DNA of 64,000 nt from Phycisphaerales bacterium. Lineage in GTDB: Bacteria; Planctomycetota; Phycisphaerae; Tepidisphaerales; Tepidisphaeraceae. This document shows, piece by piece, positions 1-8,244 of the stretch. Made by a program: the position numbers and the translations under genes. Position 1 is the stretch's first letter. Every line of letters begins with the position of its first letter. The notes beneath the pieces are model-generated. The model saw only the letters and a list, made by a program, of their open reading frames with translations. It was not told the DNA's origin and did not search any database. Location: NCBI GenBank assembly GCA_020853095.1, contig JADYZN010000055.1, positions 150,064 to 214,063 of the forward strand, given 5' to 3'.

Positions 1-436
1 CCCATGCCACCGATTCCACCTGCACCGGATGAATCGCGAAAATCGCCCCCGCCAGCCACGCCCCCGGCACGCGCAACCGCCGCAAAATCCGCCAGACCAA
101 TACCGCGCTGATCGCGTGCAACAACACGTTGATCACGTGATACGGCCCCGGCGCCGATCCCCAGAGTTGATATTGAATCCAGAAGCTCGTGTGCGTCAGC
201 GGGTAATATTGCGGCGTCGCGCCCGGATCGAACCAGATTCGTGCCAGCCCCTGCGCGGTTCGCAGATTTCGATTCCACTGGACGTGAACATCATCATCCC
301 AGATGTACCCGTTGTGCATCGCAGGCCAATAGGTCATCACCGTCAGCGCCAGCAGGATCACCGCCAGTCCCGCCGAATGGACAAAGCCGGCTTCCGATCG
401 CTGTACGGAAGATGGTGCGACATCGGCTGCCGGCAT
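1..436 (-). CDS. Partial TMTC-like GT-C membrane protein (5' part)
   Basis: The minus strand is open from an ATG at 436 to the window edge, giving the first 145 residues. The frame has a predicted membrane segment near residues 19-38, then a YIWDDD motif, a PQYYPLTHTSFW motif and a HPVQVESVAW motif. All of these recur in the same order in the gene just upstream (436-2586), so the two are tandem paralogues. The paired acidic residues after the first membrane segment are typical of GT-C glycosyltransferases of the TMTC type. The ATG shares one base with the TGA stop of the upstream gene, so translation is probably coupled. The C-terminal half, expected to hold TPR repeats, is outside the window. 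Confidence 0.75.
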   Translation of the reverse strand, partial: MPAADVAPSSVQRSEAGFVHSAGLAVILLALTVMTYWPAMHNGYIWDDDVHVQWNRNLRTAQGLARIWFDPGATPQYYPLTHTSFWIQYQLWGSAPGPYHVINVLLHAISAVLVWRILRRLRVPGAWLAGAIFAIHPVQVESVAW

Positions 437-2586
437 CACGGTTGTCCCGCCTGTGTCGTGGGCCGGTTTGTGGCCGCCTTGAACAGCGATTCCACCGCCA
501 GCAGTTCCCTGGCCCGCTTCAGACCCTCTTTGGCCTTGGGGTTGTTGGCGTTCAGTTGCAACGCTCGAATGAAGACCGGTTCGGCCAGGCCCCCTTGTCC
601 GGCATCCAGCAACGCCCACCCCAGGAACGTGTATCCATCCGGATCATCGGGCCGAAGCTGCGTGACTTTCAGAAAATCCGCCAGGGCCTGTTTCACGCGG
701 CCCAATCGACCGCAGGCCTTTCCCCGTTCAAAATATGCCGCGGCATCCTCCGGCCGAATCTCAATGATCCGCGAATAAACCTCCGCCGCCTCGTCCAGTT
801 CTCCTTCGTTGGCCAGCGCTTTCCCAAGGTTCATCCGATACAGCACATCCGGCCGCGATTTGGGGTTCAGTGCATAACGTTGCCCCCTGGATTCGATCTG
901 TCGAATGGCCTTTTCGTACGCATCGATCGCCCTGCGGAAATCCGCGATCGCATCGCGCGGCCGGTCCATCGCCAGTTCGACCACGCCTCGCATGTTGTAC
1001 GCTTCCATCCCATCCGGATTCAGCCGGATCGATTCGTTCAATTCCGCCAACGCCCCCCGCAAATCGCCTTGTTGCCGCAACACCTCGCCAATCGCGGCGT
1101 GCGCCCGGGCATGGTCGGGTTTGTTTCGCACCGTTTGTCGGAACAGGTCCAATGCTTCGCCCAACATGCGCCGGGATTCGGAATTGAATTCGCCCGCCCG
1201 TTCGGGATCGTTGGCGTGGATCGACCGAGCCTCGGCCGCCAGCGCGCTGGATTCATCCAGCATTTCCAACCCCAGGTTGTAACTGGCGATCCACGCGGCG
1301 GGGTTTTTGGCAAGCGTGTCCCGCCACAATGTCTGAACGTCGGCGTAAACGTGCGTCTGCCGCCACGTCAACACGCCAAGGACCAGCAACAACGCCCCTC
1401 CCAGACCCATCGTCGTTCGCCTTGCCTGTTTTGGCCAGCAACGCCCGATCAACGCTACGATCAGCACCACCAGGCCGATGCCCGACAGATATTGAAAATG
1501 ATCCGCGACGAACGAATAGCGCATCGGATAAACGTCGAAAAATCCCAGTGCCGGCGTCAGCGTCCCCAGAAAATAAATCACCGCCACCAACGGTCCGCGC
1601 CACCGCCATGCCAGGATGCCCAGCCCCGCGATCGCCCCCAGAACCGCGCCGGGGAATGCAAACTGCCAAATCTGCGCGGGATCAACCCACCAGCGTGGAT
1701 AGATGAACGTCAAATGAACCGGCCAGATCAATTTCCCGGCGTAAAAACAGGCCGCCCGGCCGGCGATCAGAATCCGCTGCATCGGCGTCAACGCCCATTC
1801 CTCGCCGCCGGCCCCCACGATGTTCCGTTCCATCGCAGCGGTTCCCAGCGCCATGAAAAGGCCGATCGCGAAGAACGGCAGAAGCGCCACGATCTGTTTC
1901 CACGACAGTTTTCGTTTCCACCACAGGATCAGCACCATCACCGCCGGCATCGAGCAGGCGATGGTCTTGCTGGACAGCGCCCCGGCGAACAATGCCAGCG
2001 AGGGGAGATACCATCCCCATGCGGGTTTGTTTTCATCCAACTTGATTCGAGCGAATCGGAGATAAGCCCAGATCGACGAAAAAAACAACAATCCCGCCAG
2101 CACGTTCTTTCGCTCCGTCACCCATGCCACCGACTCAACCTGGATCGGATGCAGCAGGAAGATCGCCGCCGCCAGCCACGCCCCCGGCACGCGCAGCCGG
2201 CGCAATGCCAGCCACAACATCACCCCGCCCGCCGCGTGCAATATGACGTTGACCAGGTGATAACCGATGGGATTGATCCCCCACAGGTGATACTCCACCC
2301 AGAACATCGTATGAACCAGCGGATAATACTGCGGCGTCGCCCCTTTTTCGGTCCAGATCCGCTTCAATCCCTCGGCATCGCGCAGCATCCGGTTGTGCGT
2401 CACGTACCGGTCATCATCCCAGATAAAACGGGCCTTCAACAGCGGGCTGTAGGCGATCAACGTCAGCAGCACCAGCACCGCCCCCCACATGAACCGCTCG
2501 CGGCCGGACCGCGACTCATCCGGCAAAACCAGATCGGAACCTCGATCCCGACTTGACAGGGAATTCAGCGGATGCGATTCGCTCAT
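436..2586 (-). CDS. TMTC-like multi-pass membrane protein with C-terminal TPR repeats
   Basis: This 716-residue protein has about ten hydrophobic segments in roughly its first 400 residues and TPR repeats from about 430 to the end (for example DHARAHAAIGEVLRQQGD and EDAAAYFERGKACGRLGR). A FIWDDD motif after the first membrane segment and HPIQVESVAW in the next loop match the GT-C fold of TMTC-type glycosyltransferases. That family transfers sugars from lipid carriers to exported proteins; the bacterial substrates are not known. I chose the ATG at 2586; the frame can be extended to a TTG at 2622. It lies 50 bases after a membrane-protein gene and overlaps the next paralogue by one base, suggesting one operon. 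The enzymatic role is inferred. Confidence 0.72.
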   Translation of the reverse strand: MSESHPLNSLSSRDRGSDLVLPDESRSGRERFMWGAVLVLLTLIAYSPLLKARFIWDDDRYVTHNRMLRDAEGLKRIWTEKGATPQYYPLVHTMFWVEYHLWGINPIGYHLVNVILHAAGGVMLWLALRRLRVPGAWLAAAIFLLHPIQVESVAWVTERKNVLAGLLFFSSIWAYLRFARIKLDENKPAWGWYLPSLALFAGALSSKTIACSMPAVMVLILWWKRKLSWKQIVALLPFFAIGLFMALGTAAMERNIVGAGGEEWALTPMQRILIAGRAACFYAGKLIWPVHLTFIYPRWWVDPAQIWQFAFPGAVLGAIAGLGILAWRWRGPLVAVIYFLGTLTPALGFFDVYPMRYSFVADHFQYLSGIGLVVLIVALIGRCWPKQARRTTMGLGGALLLVLGVLTWRQTHVYADVQTLWRDTLAKNPAAWIASYNLGLEMLDESSALAAEARSIHANDPERAGEFNSESRRMLGEALDLFRQTVRNKPDHARAHAAIGEVLRQQGDLRGALAELNESIRLNPDGMEAYNMRGVVELAMDRPRDAIADFRRAIDAYEKAIRQIESRGQRYALNPKSRPDVLYRMNLGKALANEGELDEAAEVYSRIIEIRPEDAAAYFERGKACGRLGRVKQALADFLKVTQLRPDDPDGYTFLGWALLDAGQGGLAEPVFIRALQLNANNPKAKEGLKRARELLAVESLFKAATNRPTTQAGQP

Positions 2587-2636
2587 CGCCCCAAAGATAC
2601 TTTCCCCGGGCCGGCCATCCAACCCGGCACGCCGGT

Positions 2637-3641
2637 TTACGGTGATTCAATCGAGAAATAGGCCCTGATCAAATCCCGATATCGGCCGGGAACCTGGCCG
2701 TTTTGCACGGCTTGTGCCGCCGATTGCCGGCTGGTTGACCATTGGTTGCTCTGCCAGGGAGCCGTGGGATGGGCGGGTTGGCCGTTCTCGCCGGCCAGCG
2801 AGTCTTGATCTGTATTTCCATCCGCGTGGTTCGCAGGCTCTCCGGTTCCGCCGGCCGGCCGGCCCTCGGCTTGATCCGGTTGTGATGAGCCGGTATCGGG
2901 TTGATCGATGGGGGTTGGTGTGCTTGTCTTGGTCTGGGCACTGCCCAAACCCGCCTGATCGGGCGAACCGGCCGGGGAATTTTGAGTGGGAAGCCCCGAT
3001 CCCGGCCGGATGGCATCGGCGGGTTGATCGGATGGGCCGGCCGCCTGTGAAGCCATCTCCGAACGGTCGGTGGAATCAGCCATCGCATCCGCAATCACCG
3101 GAGGGTTTGACTTCTCCATCCAGTCGGACTTCCCGTTCAACTCATCGCGATCCAGGAAGATTCGCCTTTGGGCCGTGGCTTGTTCGGCCGGCGCTGCATC
3201 GGACCACATTCGCAACCCCATCGAGATCAGCGACACGCCGCCGATCAAACACCATCCGCTTGCGTTCAATCGCCTGAATTTCAATCCCGAAGGGGAAAAC
3301 GCCCGCACCCTTGCCTCGGCCGTCGCCACCACCGCCCGTTGCCAAGGATCGGCCGGGTTTTTAATGGTCAATGCGCTGCCCAACAGGTCCTTCAATCCGA
3401 ATTGCCGATCCGCCTCCATGGCGCTGTTGACCCGCGACGGCCGACGCAGCCATCCGATCAGCAACCCCACCAACGCCCCCAGCGCGATGAGGATGATGAC
3501 GTTCTCCAGCGTGTTGGCGGCGACCATCGCGATCGCGGCCCCCAATGCCATCCCGATGCCGGCGTGTTCCAGCAGGCGCTGGGCAACGTGCCGGCGATGC
3601 GCGCGGGCGACAAACCGGGTTAATTCGCCTGAATCGTTCAT
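2637..3641 (-). CDS. Membrane protein with long Pro/Ser/Gln-rich tail, function unknown
   Basis: The 334-residue product has two close hydrophobic segments near residues 25-65 (a probable hairpin) and a third near 130-150. About 150 residues rich in Pro, Ser, Gln, Asp and Gly follow, probably disordered and outside the membrane. I recognise no family. The ATG at 3641 is chosen over an upstream in-frame start because it forms an ATGA overlap with the stop of the TPR gene before it (3638-3641), the usual sign of coupled translation. It sits between two TPR-type genes, so a role in cell-envelope assembly is possible but is only inferred. Confidence 0.6.
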   Translation of the reverse strand: MNDSGELTRFVARAHRRHVAQRLLEHAGIGMALGAAIAMVAANTLENVIILIALGALVGLLIGWLRRPSRVNSAMEADRQFGLKDLLGSALTIKNPADPWQRAVVATAEARVRAFSPSGLKFRRLNASGWCLIGGVSLISMGLRMWSDAAPAEQATAQRRIFLDRDELNGKSDWMEKSNPPVIADAMADSTDRSEMASQAAGPSDQPADAIRPGSGLPTQNSPAGSPDQAGLGSAQTKTSTPTPIDQPDTGSSQPDQAEGRPAGGTGEPANHADGNTDQDSLAGENGQPAHPTAPWQSNQWSTSRQSAAQAVQNGQVPGRYRDLIRAYFSIESP

Positions 3642-4249
3642 GGCCTGGGTTTGAGTTGTTCGATGGTTTCGTTCAGCGAGGTGAGGTGGGGGTTGATCTT
3701 GAGGGCTTTTTGATAACAGCGGATCGCATCGGCCGGCTGGCCCAGGTGGGCATGACAATGGCCCATCCCCGACCAGGCGCCAAAATGACAGGGCATGAGC
3801 CGCACCGCTTCGCGGCAGTCTTCGATGCTCCGTTCATATTGTTCCAGCAGGTAGGAGGCGATGGCGCGCTGGTTGTAGGCTTCGGCGAAATTGGGATCGA
3901 GTTCGATCGCCCGGCTGAAATGTTCGATCGCCCGCTCTATCTCACGGTCGTTGAGGGCCTTGGTCCCCTGGCAGACCTCGTGGTTGGCCGGACAGCTTCC
4001 CGCTCGAAACCAGATCGACCAGAGCGCATGTTCGGCCATCTGATTCACCATCGGATCGGCGTCTTTAAGCTGGTCCGCCAGTTTGGTGATGCACGACTTG
4101 CACCCCACCAGCGCCAACGACAACGCCGCCACCTTGCGGGCGTCCGCATGGTCGCAAAACAGCAGCGACATCAGTTGATCCTTGCTCCAGTTCGCCTTGA
4201 GATGACCCACCAGGCCGTGCAGGTCCCGGTATTGCAGGTGTGGCTGCAT
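3638..4249 (-). CDS. TPR-repeat protein
   Basis: The protein has about 203 residues from the ATG at 4249. Its first half contains HEAT-like helices (DARKVAALSLALVGCKSC) with several Cys. Its second half has about three TPR units (ERAIEHFSRAIELDPNFAEAYNQRA, with following units ending in a KALKINP helix). TPR modules mediate protein-protein binding. The start is uncertain: a GTG at 4276 also fits, and the open frame runs back to 4534 but there overlaps the lipoprotein gene. The stop overlaps the next start as ATGA, so this gene is in the same operon as the membrane and TMTC-like proteins downstream. Confidence 0.68.
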   Translation of the reverse strand: MQPHLQYRDLHGLVGHLKANWSKDQLMSLLFCDHADARKVAALSLALVGCKSCITKLADQLKDADPMVNQMAEHALWSIWFRAGSCPANHEVCQGTKALNDREIERAIEHFSRAIELDPNFAEAYNQRAIASYLLEQYERSIEDCREAVRLMPCHFGAWSGMGHCHAHLGQPADAIRCYQKALKINPHLTSLNETIEQLKPRP

Positions 4250-4340
4250 CGACTCCACAAACTGGATGGGATTCACCCGTTCCACGTCCAAACTGTAGGC
4301 CGGATGCGCCAAAGTGTCTATTTGCCGGCGGCGGGAATAA

Positions 4341-4541
4341 TCAATACTGGTTTGGCCGGCGGGCGCGGAATGAATCCTGGTTCTCACCCGAATTTTGCGA
4401 TTCGGGGCTGAACGGAGCGGCGTAAAAACCACGCCGTTCAACGGAGGTGGAGCCGATCTTTCGCGGCTCGTATCCGGTCTCCAGCTTGGCCGAACATCCA
4501 CCCGCCAGCAAGATTGCGATAATGAGCAAACCACTCCGCAT
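4341..4541 (-). CDS. Small lipoprotein
   Basis: From the ATG at 4541 the 66-residue product begins MRSGLLIIAILLAGGCSAKL. This is a lipoprotein signal with a lipobox LAGGC, so the mature chain would start at Cys16 and be lipid-anchored. The remainder is short, polar and without a recognisable domain. An upstream in-frame ATG at 4616 would put a charged stretch in front of the signal and is less likely. The gene overlaps, in another frame, the possible 5' extension of the TPR gene downstream. That supports a later start for the TPR gene. Confidence 0.6.
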   Translation of the reverse strand: MRSGLLIIAILLAGGCSAKLETGYEPRKIGSTSVERRGFYAAPFSPESQNSGENQDSFRARRPNQY

Positions 4542-4748
4542 GGACAATGGTTTTAACCGTTTTACATCCTTTGGCAAGGGAACATCATCCTGACTCATCC
4601 CCGGTTTTCGGGACAACTTGGCGTGATGCGCCTAAAATAGGCCGAGCCTGCGTGTTTCGGGCTTGGGTGGGCCACCCCAACCCAATCGACTAAGGAAGCC
4701 CATGCGGATTTGGCTCCGCCTGGAATCCCGGTGGCCGCACGCTGGACG

Positions 4749-5777
4749 CTACTTCGCCCCGGCCTTGATCAGTTCCGCCACAACCTGAGAGTTCTCGTTC
4801 CCCCGCCCATAGTCCAGAACAGATTTGCCGTCCTCGCCCTTCGCATTGACATCCGCGCCGGCCTTCACCAGCGCTGCAATGACCTCGGGATTCGGGTTGT
4901 TGAGGGCCGCACCCATCAGCGGCGTCCCACCATTCGTGAACTTCGCATTGACATCCGCGCCGGCCTTCACCAGCGCTGCAATGACCTCGGGATTCGGGTT
5001 GATGAAGGCCGCACACATCAGCGGCGTCCCACCATTCTTGATCTTCGCATTGACATCCGCGCCGGCCTTCACCAGCACGGCAATGACCTCGGGACTCGGG
5101 TTTTTTCTGGCCGCATGCATCAGCGACGTCCCACCCTTCTTGTTCTTCGCATTGACATGCGCGCCGGCCTTCAGCAGCGCCACGATGACCTCGGGATTCG
5201 GGGTGCTGCCGGCCGCAAACATCAGCGGCGTCTGATTGTCCTCGTGCTTCGCATTGACATCCGCGCCGGCCTTCGCCAGCGCGGCAATGACCTCGGGATT
5301 CGGGTTGCTGATGGCCGAATGCATCAGCGGCGTCAAACCCAACAAGTTGTCCTTCGCATTGACATCCGCGCCGGCCTTCAGCAGCGCGGCAATGACCTCG
5401 GGATTCGGGTTGCTGATGGCCGCATGCATCAGCGGCGTCAAATTCTCCTTGTCCTTCACATTGACATCCGCGCCGGCCTTCAGCAGCGCGGCAATGACCT
5501 CGGGATCCGGGTTGTTGCCGGCCGCCAACATCAGCGGCGTCAAACCATTCATGTCCTTCGCATTGACATCCGCGCCGGCCTTCAGCAGCACGGCAATGAC
5601 CTCGGGATTCGGGTTGCTGATGGCCGCATGCATCAGCGGCGTAAAATCCTCCTTGTCCTTCACATTGACCTCCGCGACCGAGTGGGCAGTTTTCCCATAA
5701 CCGGCCTTTCTTCCTGTCAAGAGTAAAAAGTGCTCGTGGATTATTTTATCCCACCTCGATGCCGATACAACGCCCAT
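4749..5777 (-). CDS. Ankyrin-repeat protein (about nine repeats)
   Basis: About 340 residues consisting almost entirely of ankyrin repeats of about 34 residues. The consensus is N-P-N-P-E-V-I-A-A-L-L-K-A-G-A-D-V-N-A-K followed by xxGxTPLMxAA. Ankyrin repeats form protein-binding solenoids. The repeats are very alike, with most differences at the loop positions. A start at 5777 is assumed. The frame is open to 6125, but that part lies opposite the TonB-like gene and does not look coding. No signal peptide is evident, so the location of the product is unclear. The gene diverges from the TonB-like gene with about 70 bases between starts. Confidence 0.75.
   Translation of the reverse strand: MGVVSASRWDKIIHEHFLLLTGRKAGYGKTAHSVAEVNVKDKEDFTPLMHAAISNPNPEVIAVLLKAGADVNAKDMNGLTPLMLAAGNNPDPEVIAALLKAGADVNVKDKENLTPLMHAAISNPNPEVIAALLKAGADVNAKDNLLGLTPLMHSAISNPNPEVIAALAKAGADVNAKHEDNQTPLMFAAGSTPNPEVIVALLKAGAHVNAKNKKGGTSLMHAARKNPSPEVIAVLVKAGADVNAKIKNGGTPLMCAAFINPNPEVIAALVKAGADVNAKFTNGGTPLMGAALNNPNPEVIAALVKAGADVNAKGEDGKSVLDYGRGNENSQVVAELIKAGAK
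4830..5690 (-). repeat. Coding tandem repeat of about 102 bases (ankyrin units)
   Basis: Eight to nine direct copies of a unit containing GACATCCGCGCCGGCCTT recur every 102 bases, with one copy about three bases longer. They encode the ankyrin repeats. Long stretches are identical between neighbours, which suggests recent expansion or conversion by unequal exchange. Confidence 0.85.
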
Positions 5778-5846
5778 GCAACCGGATTCATCCTTGGATG
5801 CGATGGTCCTGATGCCCTTTGCCGGCCGGTGATATACTTCTGTGGC

Positions 5847-6749
5847 ATGACCCGTGCCCGTGATGTTTCCTGGACGTTGGCTTTTTGCGCATCGCTGATG
5901 CTGCATGGGGGGCTGGTCTGGCTGATGGTCGAAGGATACATCCGCAGCTTGCCGGCGTTGATCGGAGAACTGACAAGTCCCGCGCCGGCCGCGCTGAACC
6001 ATACGGATGCGATATTCATCCCACGCACGCCCGACCGGATGGGCCAGTCCGATGGCAAGGGGGAGGCGGTCAATTCGGTGGAAGGGGACACGCCATTGCA
6101 GGCGCCGCAAGCCCCGCAGGAACAAGCGTTTATCAGCCGTGACCCCGAAGGCGCCGCAAGTGTGGGTGTCGAACCCTCGCCATCGGTGCAGCCGCCGGGC
6201 GAAAATGGGGCCGGCGCAAAATCCAAAGACCTGCCGCCGACCTCGCCATTGGCGGCCGCGCCGCCGTTGGAAGATGCGATGCCTTTTGGTGTCACCGATT
6301 CCAATCCCCCATCCATGCCCAGGCCAACCGATTCAGCTTCGGCGGCACAAACCAACGATGCCAAACCCGGATCAACCGCTCCGCCGGCCGACCCGGCCCC
6401 GATGAGCGATTCGGAATCGGACCCGTTTTCCAACGCCGGCAGTGTGACCTTCGCCCAGGGAAAGGTTGAGGCCCGTTACGGCCGAAAGGTCAAGACCGTC
6501 CGCCCGCGCCTTTCTTTCGCCGCCCAGGCCGATTTGTTCGGGTTGCAATACCCAAGCGTCATTTTGAAGGTGAAAATCGATTCCACCGGCAAGGTCATCT
6601 CGGTGGACATCCTCAAAACCAGCGGCAGCGATGAAGTGGACCTCGCCTGCCAGATGGCTCTGTACGACTGGTGGATCGAACCCCCCAAAGACGCCGCCGG
6701 CCACCCCAGGCCCGATGTCATGGTCTGGCGACTGGATTGGCGAAGCTGA
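5847..6749 (+). CDS. TonB-like energy-transducer protein
   Basis: The 300-residue product has an N-terminal membrane anchor (about residues 8-28), then a long Pro/Ala/Ser-rich periplasmic linker (about 40-200). The C-terminal TonB-type domain spans about 215-298, with YPSVILKVKIDSTGKVISVDILKTSGS followed by a conserved Ala-Leu-x-x-W-W-I-EPP stretch. This is the order seen in TonB-family proteins, which link the inner membrane to outer-membrane receptors. The ATG at 5847 is preferred to an earlier in-frame start because the membrane anchor follows it directly. No exbB/exbD or receptor gene is next to it, so its partner is unknown. Confidence 0.8.
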   Translation: MTRARDVSWTLAFCASLMLHGGLVWLMVEGYIRSLPALIGELTSPAPAALNHTDAIFIPRTPDRMGQSDGKGEAVNSVEGDTPLQAPQAPQEQAFISRDPEGAASVGVEPSPSVQPPGENGAGAKSKDLPPTSPLAAAPPLEDAMPFGVTDSNPPSMPRPTDSASAAQTNDAKPGSTAPPADPAPMSDSESDPFSNAGSVTFAQGKVEARYGRKVKTVRPRLSFAAQADLFGLQYPSVILKVKIDSTGKVISVDILKTSGSDEVDLACQMALYDWWIEPPKDAAGHPRPDVMVWRLDWRS

Positions 6750-6953
6750 CCGCGGCCGATAACACGACAAGATCAATCCTAAGTTCCGAATAATAAAGAA
6801 GTTACAGGACGAAACCCCCGCCGGATTTTCGTTGCCAATCTCATTGTGGCCAAGGTTTACCCATTTTAACGCGCGATGATTGGAAAATCGCGAATTTGGT
6901 TTGGCGATTTCTGGCCCGGCCAAAAACATGGGGTATGTTCCATTCACGAATGT
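6750..6953. other. Intergenic region upstream of the hairpin leader
   Basis: No gene is seen here. A small inverted repeat CGCGAT...ATCGCG lies at 6872-6892. The promoter of the VPLPA-CTERM gene must lie here, but I could not assign it with confidence. Confidence 0.5.
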
Positions 6954-7047
6954 GGTCACCGAAGGCTCCAAACGGTGACCGGATCAATGTGATCCAAAAA
7001 GGCTCCGCCGCGAGAGTTCGCGGCACAACAATGGGCGATTGTCGCCC
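6954..7047 (+). promoter_or_regulatory. Structured leader: four consecutive hairpins
   Basis: Four perfect inverted repeats follow one another just before the VPLPA-CTERM gene. They are GGTCACCG/CGGTGACC (6954-6980), GGATCA/TGATCC (6981-6995), CCGCGA/TCGCGG (7008-7023) and GGGCGA/TCGCCC (7033-7047). The last ends 13 bases before the ATG, just upstream of AAGG. Stems are 8, 6, 6 and 6 base pairs with loops of 11, 3, 4 and 3. It does not match the riboswitch classes I can recall. A role in translation or transcript stability is inferred from position. Confidence 0.55.
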
Positions 7048-7060
7048 GGAAAGGTCTTGT

Positions 7061-7444
7061 ATGTCGTTTTTTTCCAAGAACCTGAAGGTCATTGCCGTGT
7101 GCGCCACGGTCTGCCTGGCAACCGCATCCACCGTTCAGGCGGGTGGCAAACACAAGAACAAAAACAACCACAACGACAACCATCATTCCGGTTACGTCTA
7201 TGGTGATGATGGGGATTGCCTGAACCCCAATGATTATTTCGGCAATAACAACAACGATTGCCCGCCTCCGCCTCCGCAATGCGAAGTTCCTCCGCCCCCG
7301 CAGTGCGAGGTTCCCCCGCCTCCTCCGCAATGCCCGCCCCCGGCGGTTCCGTTGCCGGCGGCCGCGACCAGCTCGCTGCTGACGATGGGATTGCTGGCGG
7401 TCGGCGGATTTGGCCGCAAGGCGCTGAAACTGGTTCGGGCCTGA
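7061..7444 (+). CDS. Small VPLPA-CTERM exported protein, Asn/His- and Pro/Cys-rich
   Basis: The 127-residue product has a signal peptide (about residues 1-25, ending VQA-GG), then a Lys/Asn/His-rich stretch. A Pro-rich section carries the repeated QCEVPPPP motif with Cys residues. The C-terminal sorting tail is VPLPAAATSS, a hydrophobic helix, then Arg/Lys. The tail matches the VPLPA variant of PEP-CTERM signals, which are cut by exosortases and direct proteins to the surface or exopolysaccharide. The ATG at 7061 follows AAGG at 7051-7054 and is preferred over the upstream ATG at 7031, which falls in the leader hairpins. The low complexity suggests a structural surface component, though the function is unknown. 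Confidence 0.75.
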   Translation: MSFFSKNLKVIAVCATVCLATASTVQAGGKHKNKNNHNDNHHSGYVYGDDGDCLNPNDYFGNNNNDCPPPPPQCEVPPPPQCEVPPPPPQCPPPAVPLPAAATSSLLTMGLLAVGGFGRKALKLVRA

Positions 7445-7476
7445 TGGCGGATTGACGAAACTTGTCCCACATCACG

Positions 7477-7510
7477 GAGCTGCCGTCCTTAACGGGCCGG
7501 CAGCTCTTTG
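7477..7510 (+). terminator. Rho-independent terminator
   Basis: Inverted repeat GAGCTGCCG (7477-7485) and CGGCAGCTC (7498-7506) followed by TTTG. It ends the VPLPA-CTERM transcript before queE. Confidence 0.7.
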
Positions 7511-7545
7511 TATTTCCGGTGGTCCGGCCCATAACATAAAGCCGT

Positions 7546-8235
7546 ATGAAAGTGGCCGAGGTGTTTTATTCGATCCAGGGGGAAGGCAAGCTGATGGGCG
7601 TGCCGTCGGTTTTTGTGCGCGTCAGCGGATGCAATCTGCGGTGTGTCTGGTGCGACACCCCTTATGCCAGTTGGCAACCCGAAGGGGAGGATCGGCCGCT
7701 GGAGTGGATTGTTGAGCAGGTGCGACAATATCCCGCCCGACACGTGGTGTTGACCGGCGGCGAGCCGATGATCATGCCGGAGATCGGGTCGTTGTGTTCA
7801 CGGCTCAAATCACAAGGGTATCACCTGACCATGGAGACCGCCGCGACGGTTTATCAGCCGGTGGAGATTGATCTGGCTTCCTTGTCCCCCAAGCTGGCCA
7901 ATTCGACCCCTTGGGAAAAAGAGGGGGGGCGATTCGCATCGGCCCATGAAAAAAACCGCCTGAACGTGCCGGTGATTCAGCGGTTCATCGACCAGTCGCC
8001 GGAGATTCAATTGAAGTTCGTGATCGCCCGGCCGGACGACATGGAGGAAATCCAATCCCTGTTGTCGCAACTGACCGGCTGGTCCGCATCGGATGTGCTT
8101 TTAATGCCGGAGGGCACGGATGCGCAAACACTACGCACCCGCGCCCTCTGGATCAGCGACCTTTGCAGGCAAACCGGCTACCGATACTGCCCGCGATTGC
8201 ACGTCGAGCTGTATGGCAACCGCCGCGGCGTTTGA
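7546..8235 (+). CDS. queE: 7-carboxy-7-deazaguanine synthase (radical SAM)
   Basis: The 229-residue protein starts MKVAEVFYSIQGEGKLMGVP, the classic QueE opening. It carries the radical-SAM cluster motif SGCNLRCVWCD (C-x3-C-x2-C) near residues 28-36, then LTGGEP for SAM binding. QueE converts 6-carboxytetrahydropterin to 7-carboxy-7-deazaguanine, the step that builds the deazapurine ring on the way to queuosine in tRNA. Length is normal for the family. No other queuosine genes are nearby. It is flanked by two VPLPA-CTERM genes and converges with the lectin-like one, with nine bases between stops. Confidence 0.93.
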   Translation: MKVAEVFYSIQGEGKLMGVPSVFVRVSGCNLRCVWCDTPYASWQPEGEDRPLEWIVEQVRQYPARHVVLTGGEPMIMPEIGSLCSRLKSQGYHLTMETAATVYQPVEIDLASLSPKLANSTPWEKEGGRFASAHEKNRLNVPVIQRFIDQSPEIQLKFVIARPDDMEEIQSLLSQLTGWSASDVLLMPEGTDAQTLRTRALWISDLCRQTGYRYCPRLHVELYGNRRGV

Positions 8236-8244
8236 TGCGCCACA

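Noticed and set aside
241..2556. 771-codon open frame on the plus strand
   Set aside because: It is the antisense of the TMTC-like gene; its composition (Arg/Gln/Pro-rich, no domain) is that of a GC-rich shadow frame.
4830..5690. CRISPR-like array
   Set aside because: The regularly spaced repeats are coding, with 102-base units that translate into ankyrin repeats, and there are no unique spacers.
6902..6916. Sigma-54-like TGGC...TGGC upstream of the VPLPA-CTERM gene
   Set aside because: PEP-CTERM genes in some bacteria use sigma-54, but the GG and GC pairs here are one base too close and the -12 box is TGGC instead of TTGC.
6954..7060. Known riboswitch (c-di-GMP-I, preQ1 or similar)
   Set aside because: The conserved loops of these classes are not present; the region is only a series of simple hairpins.
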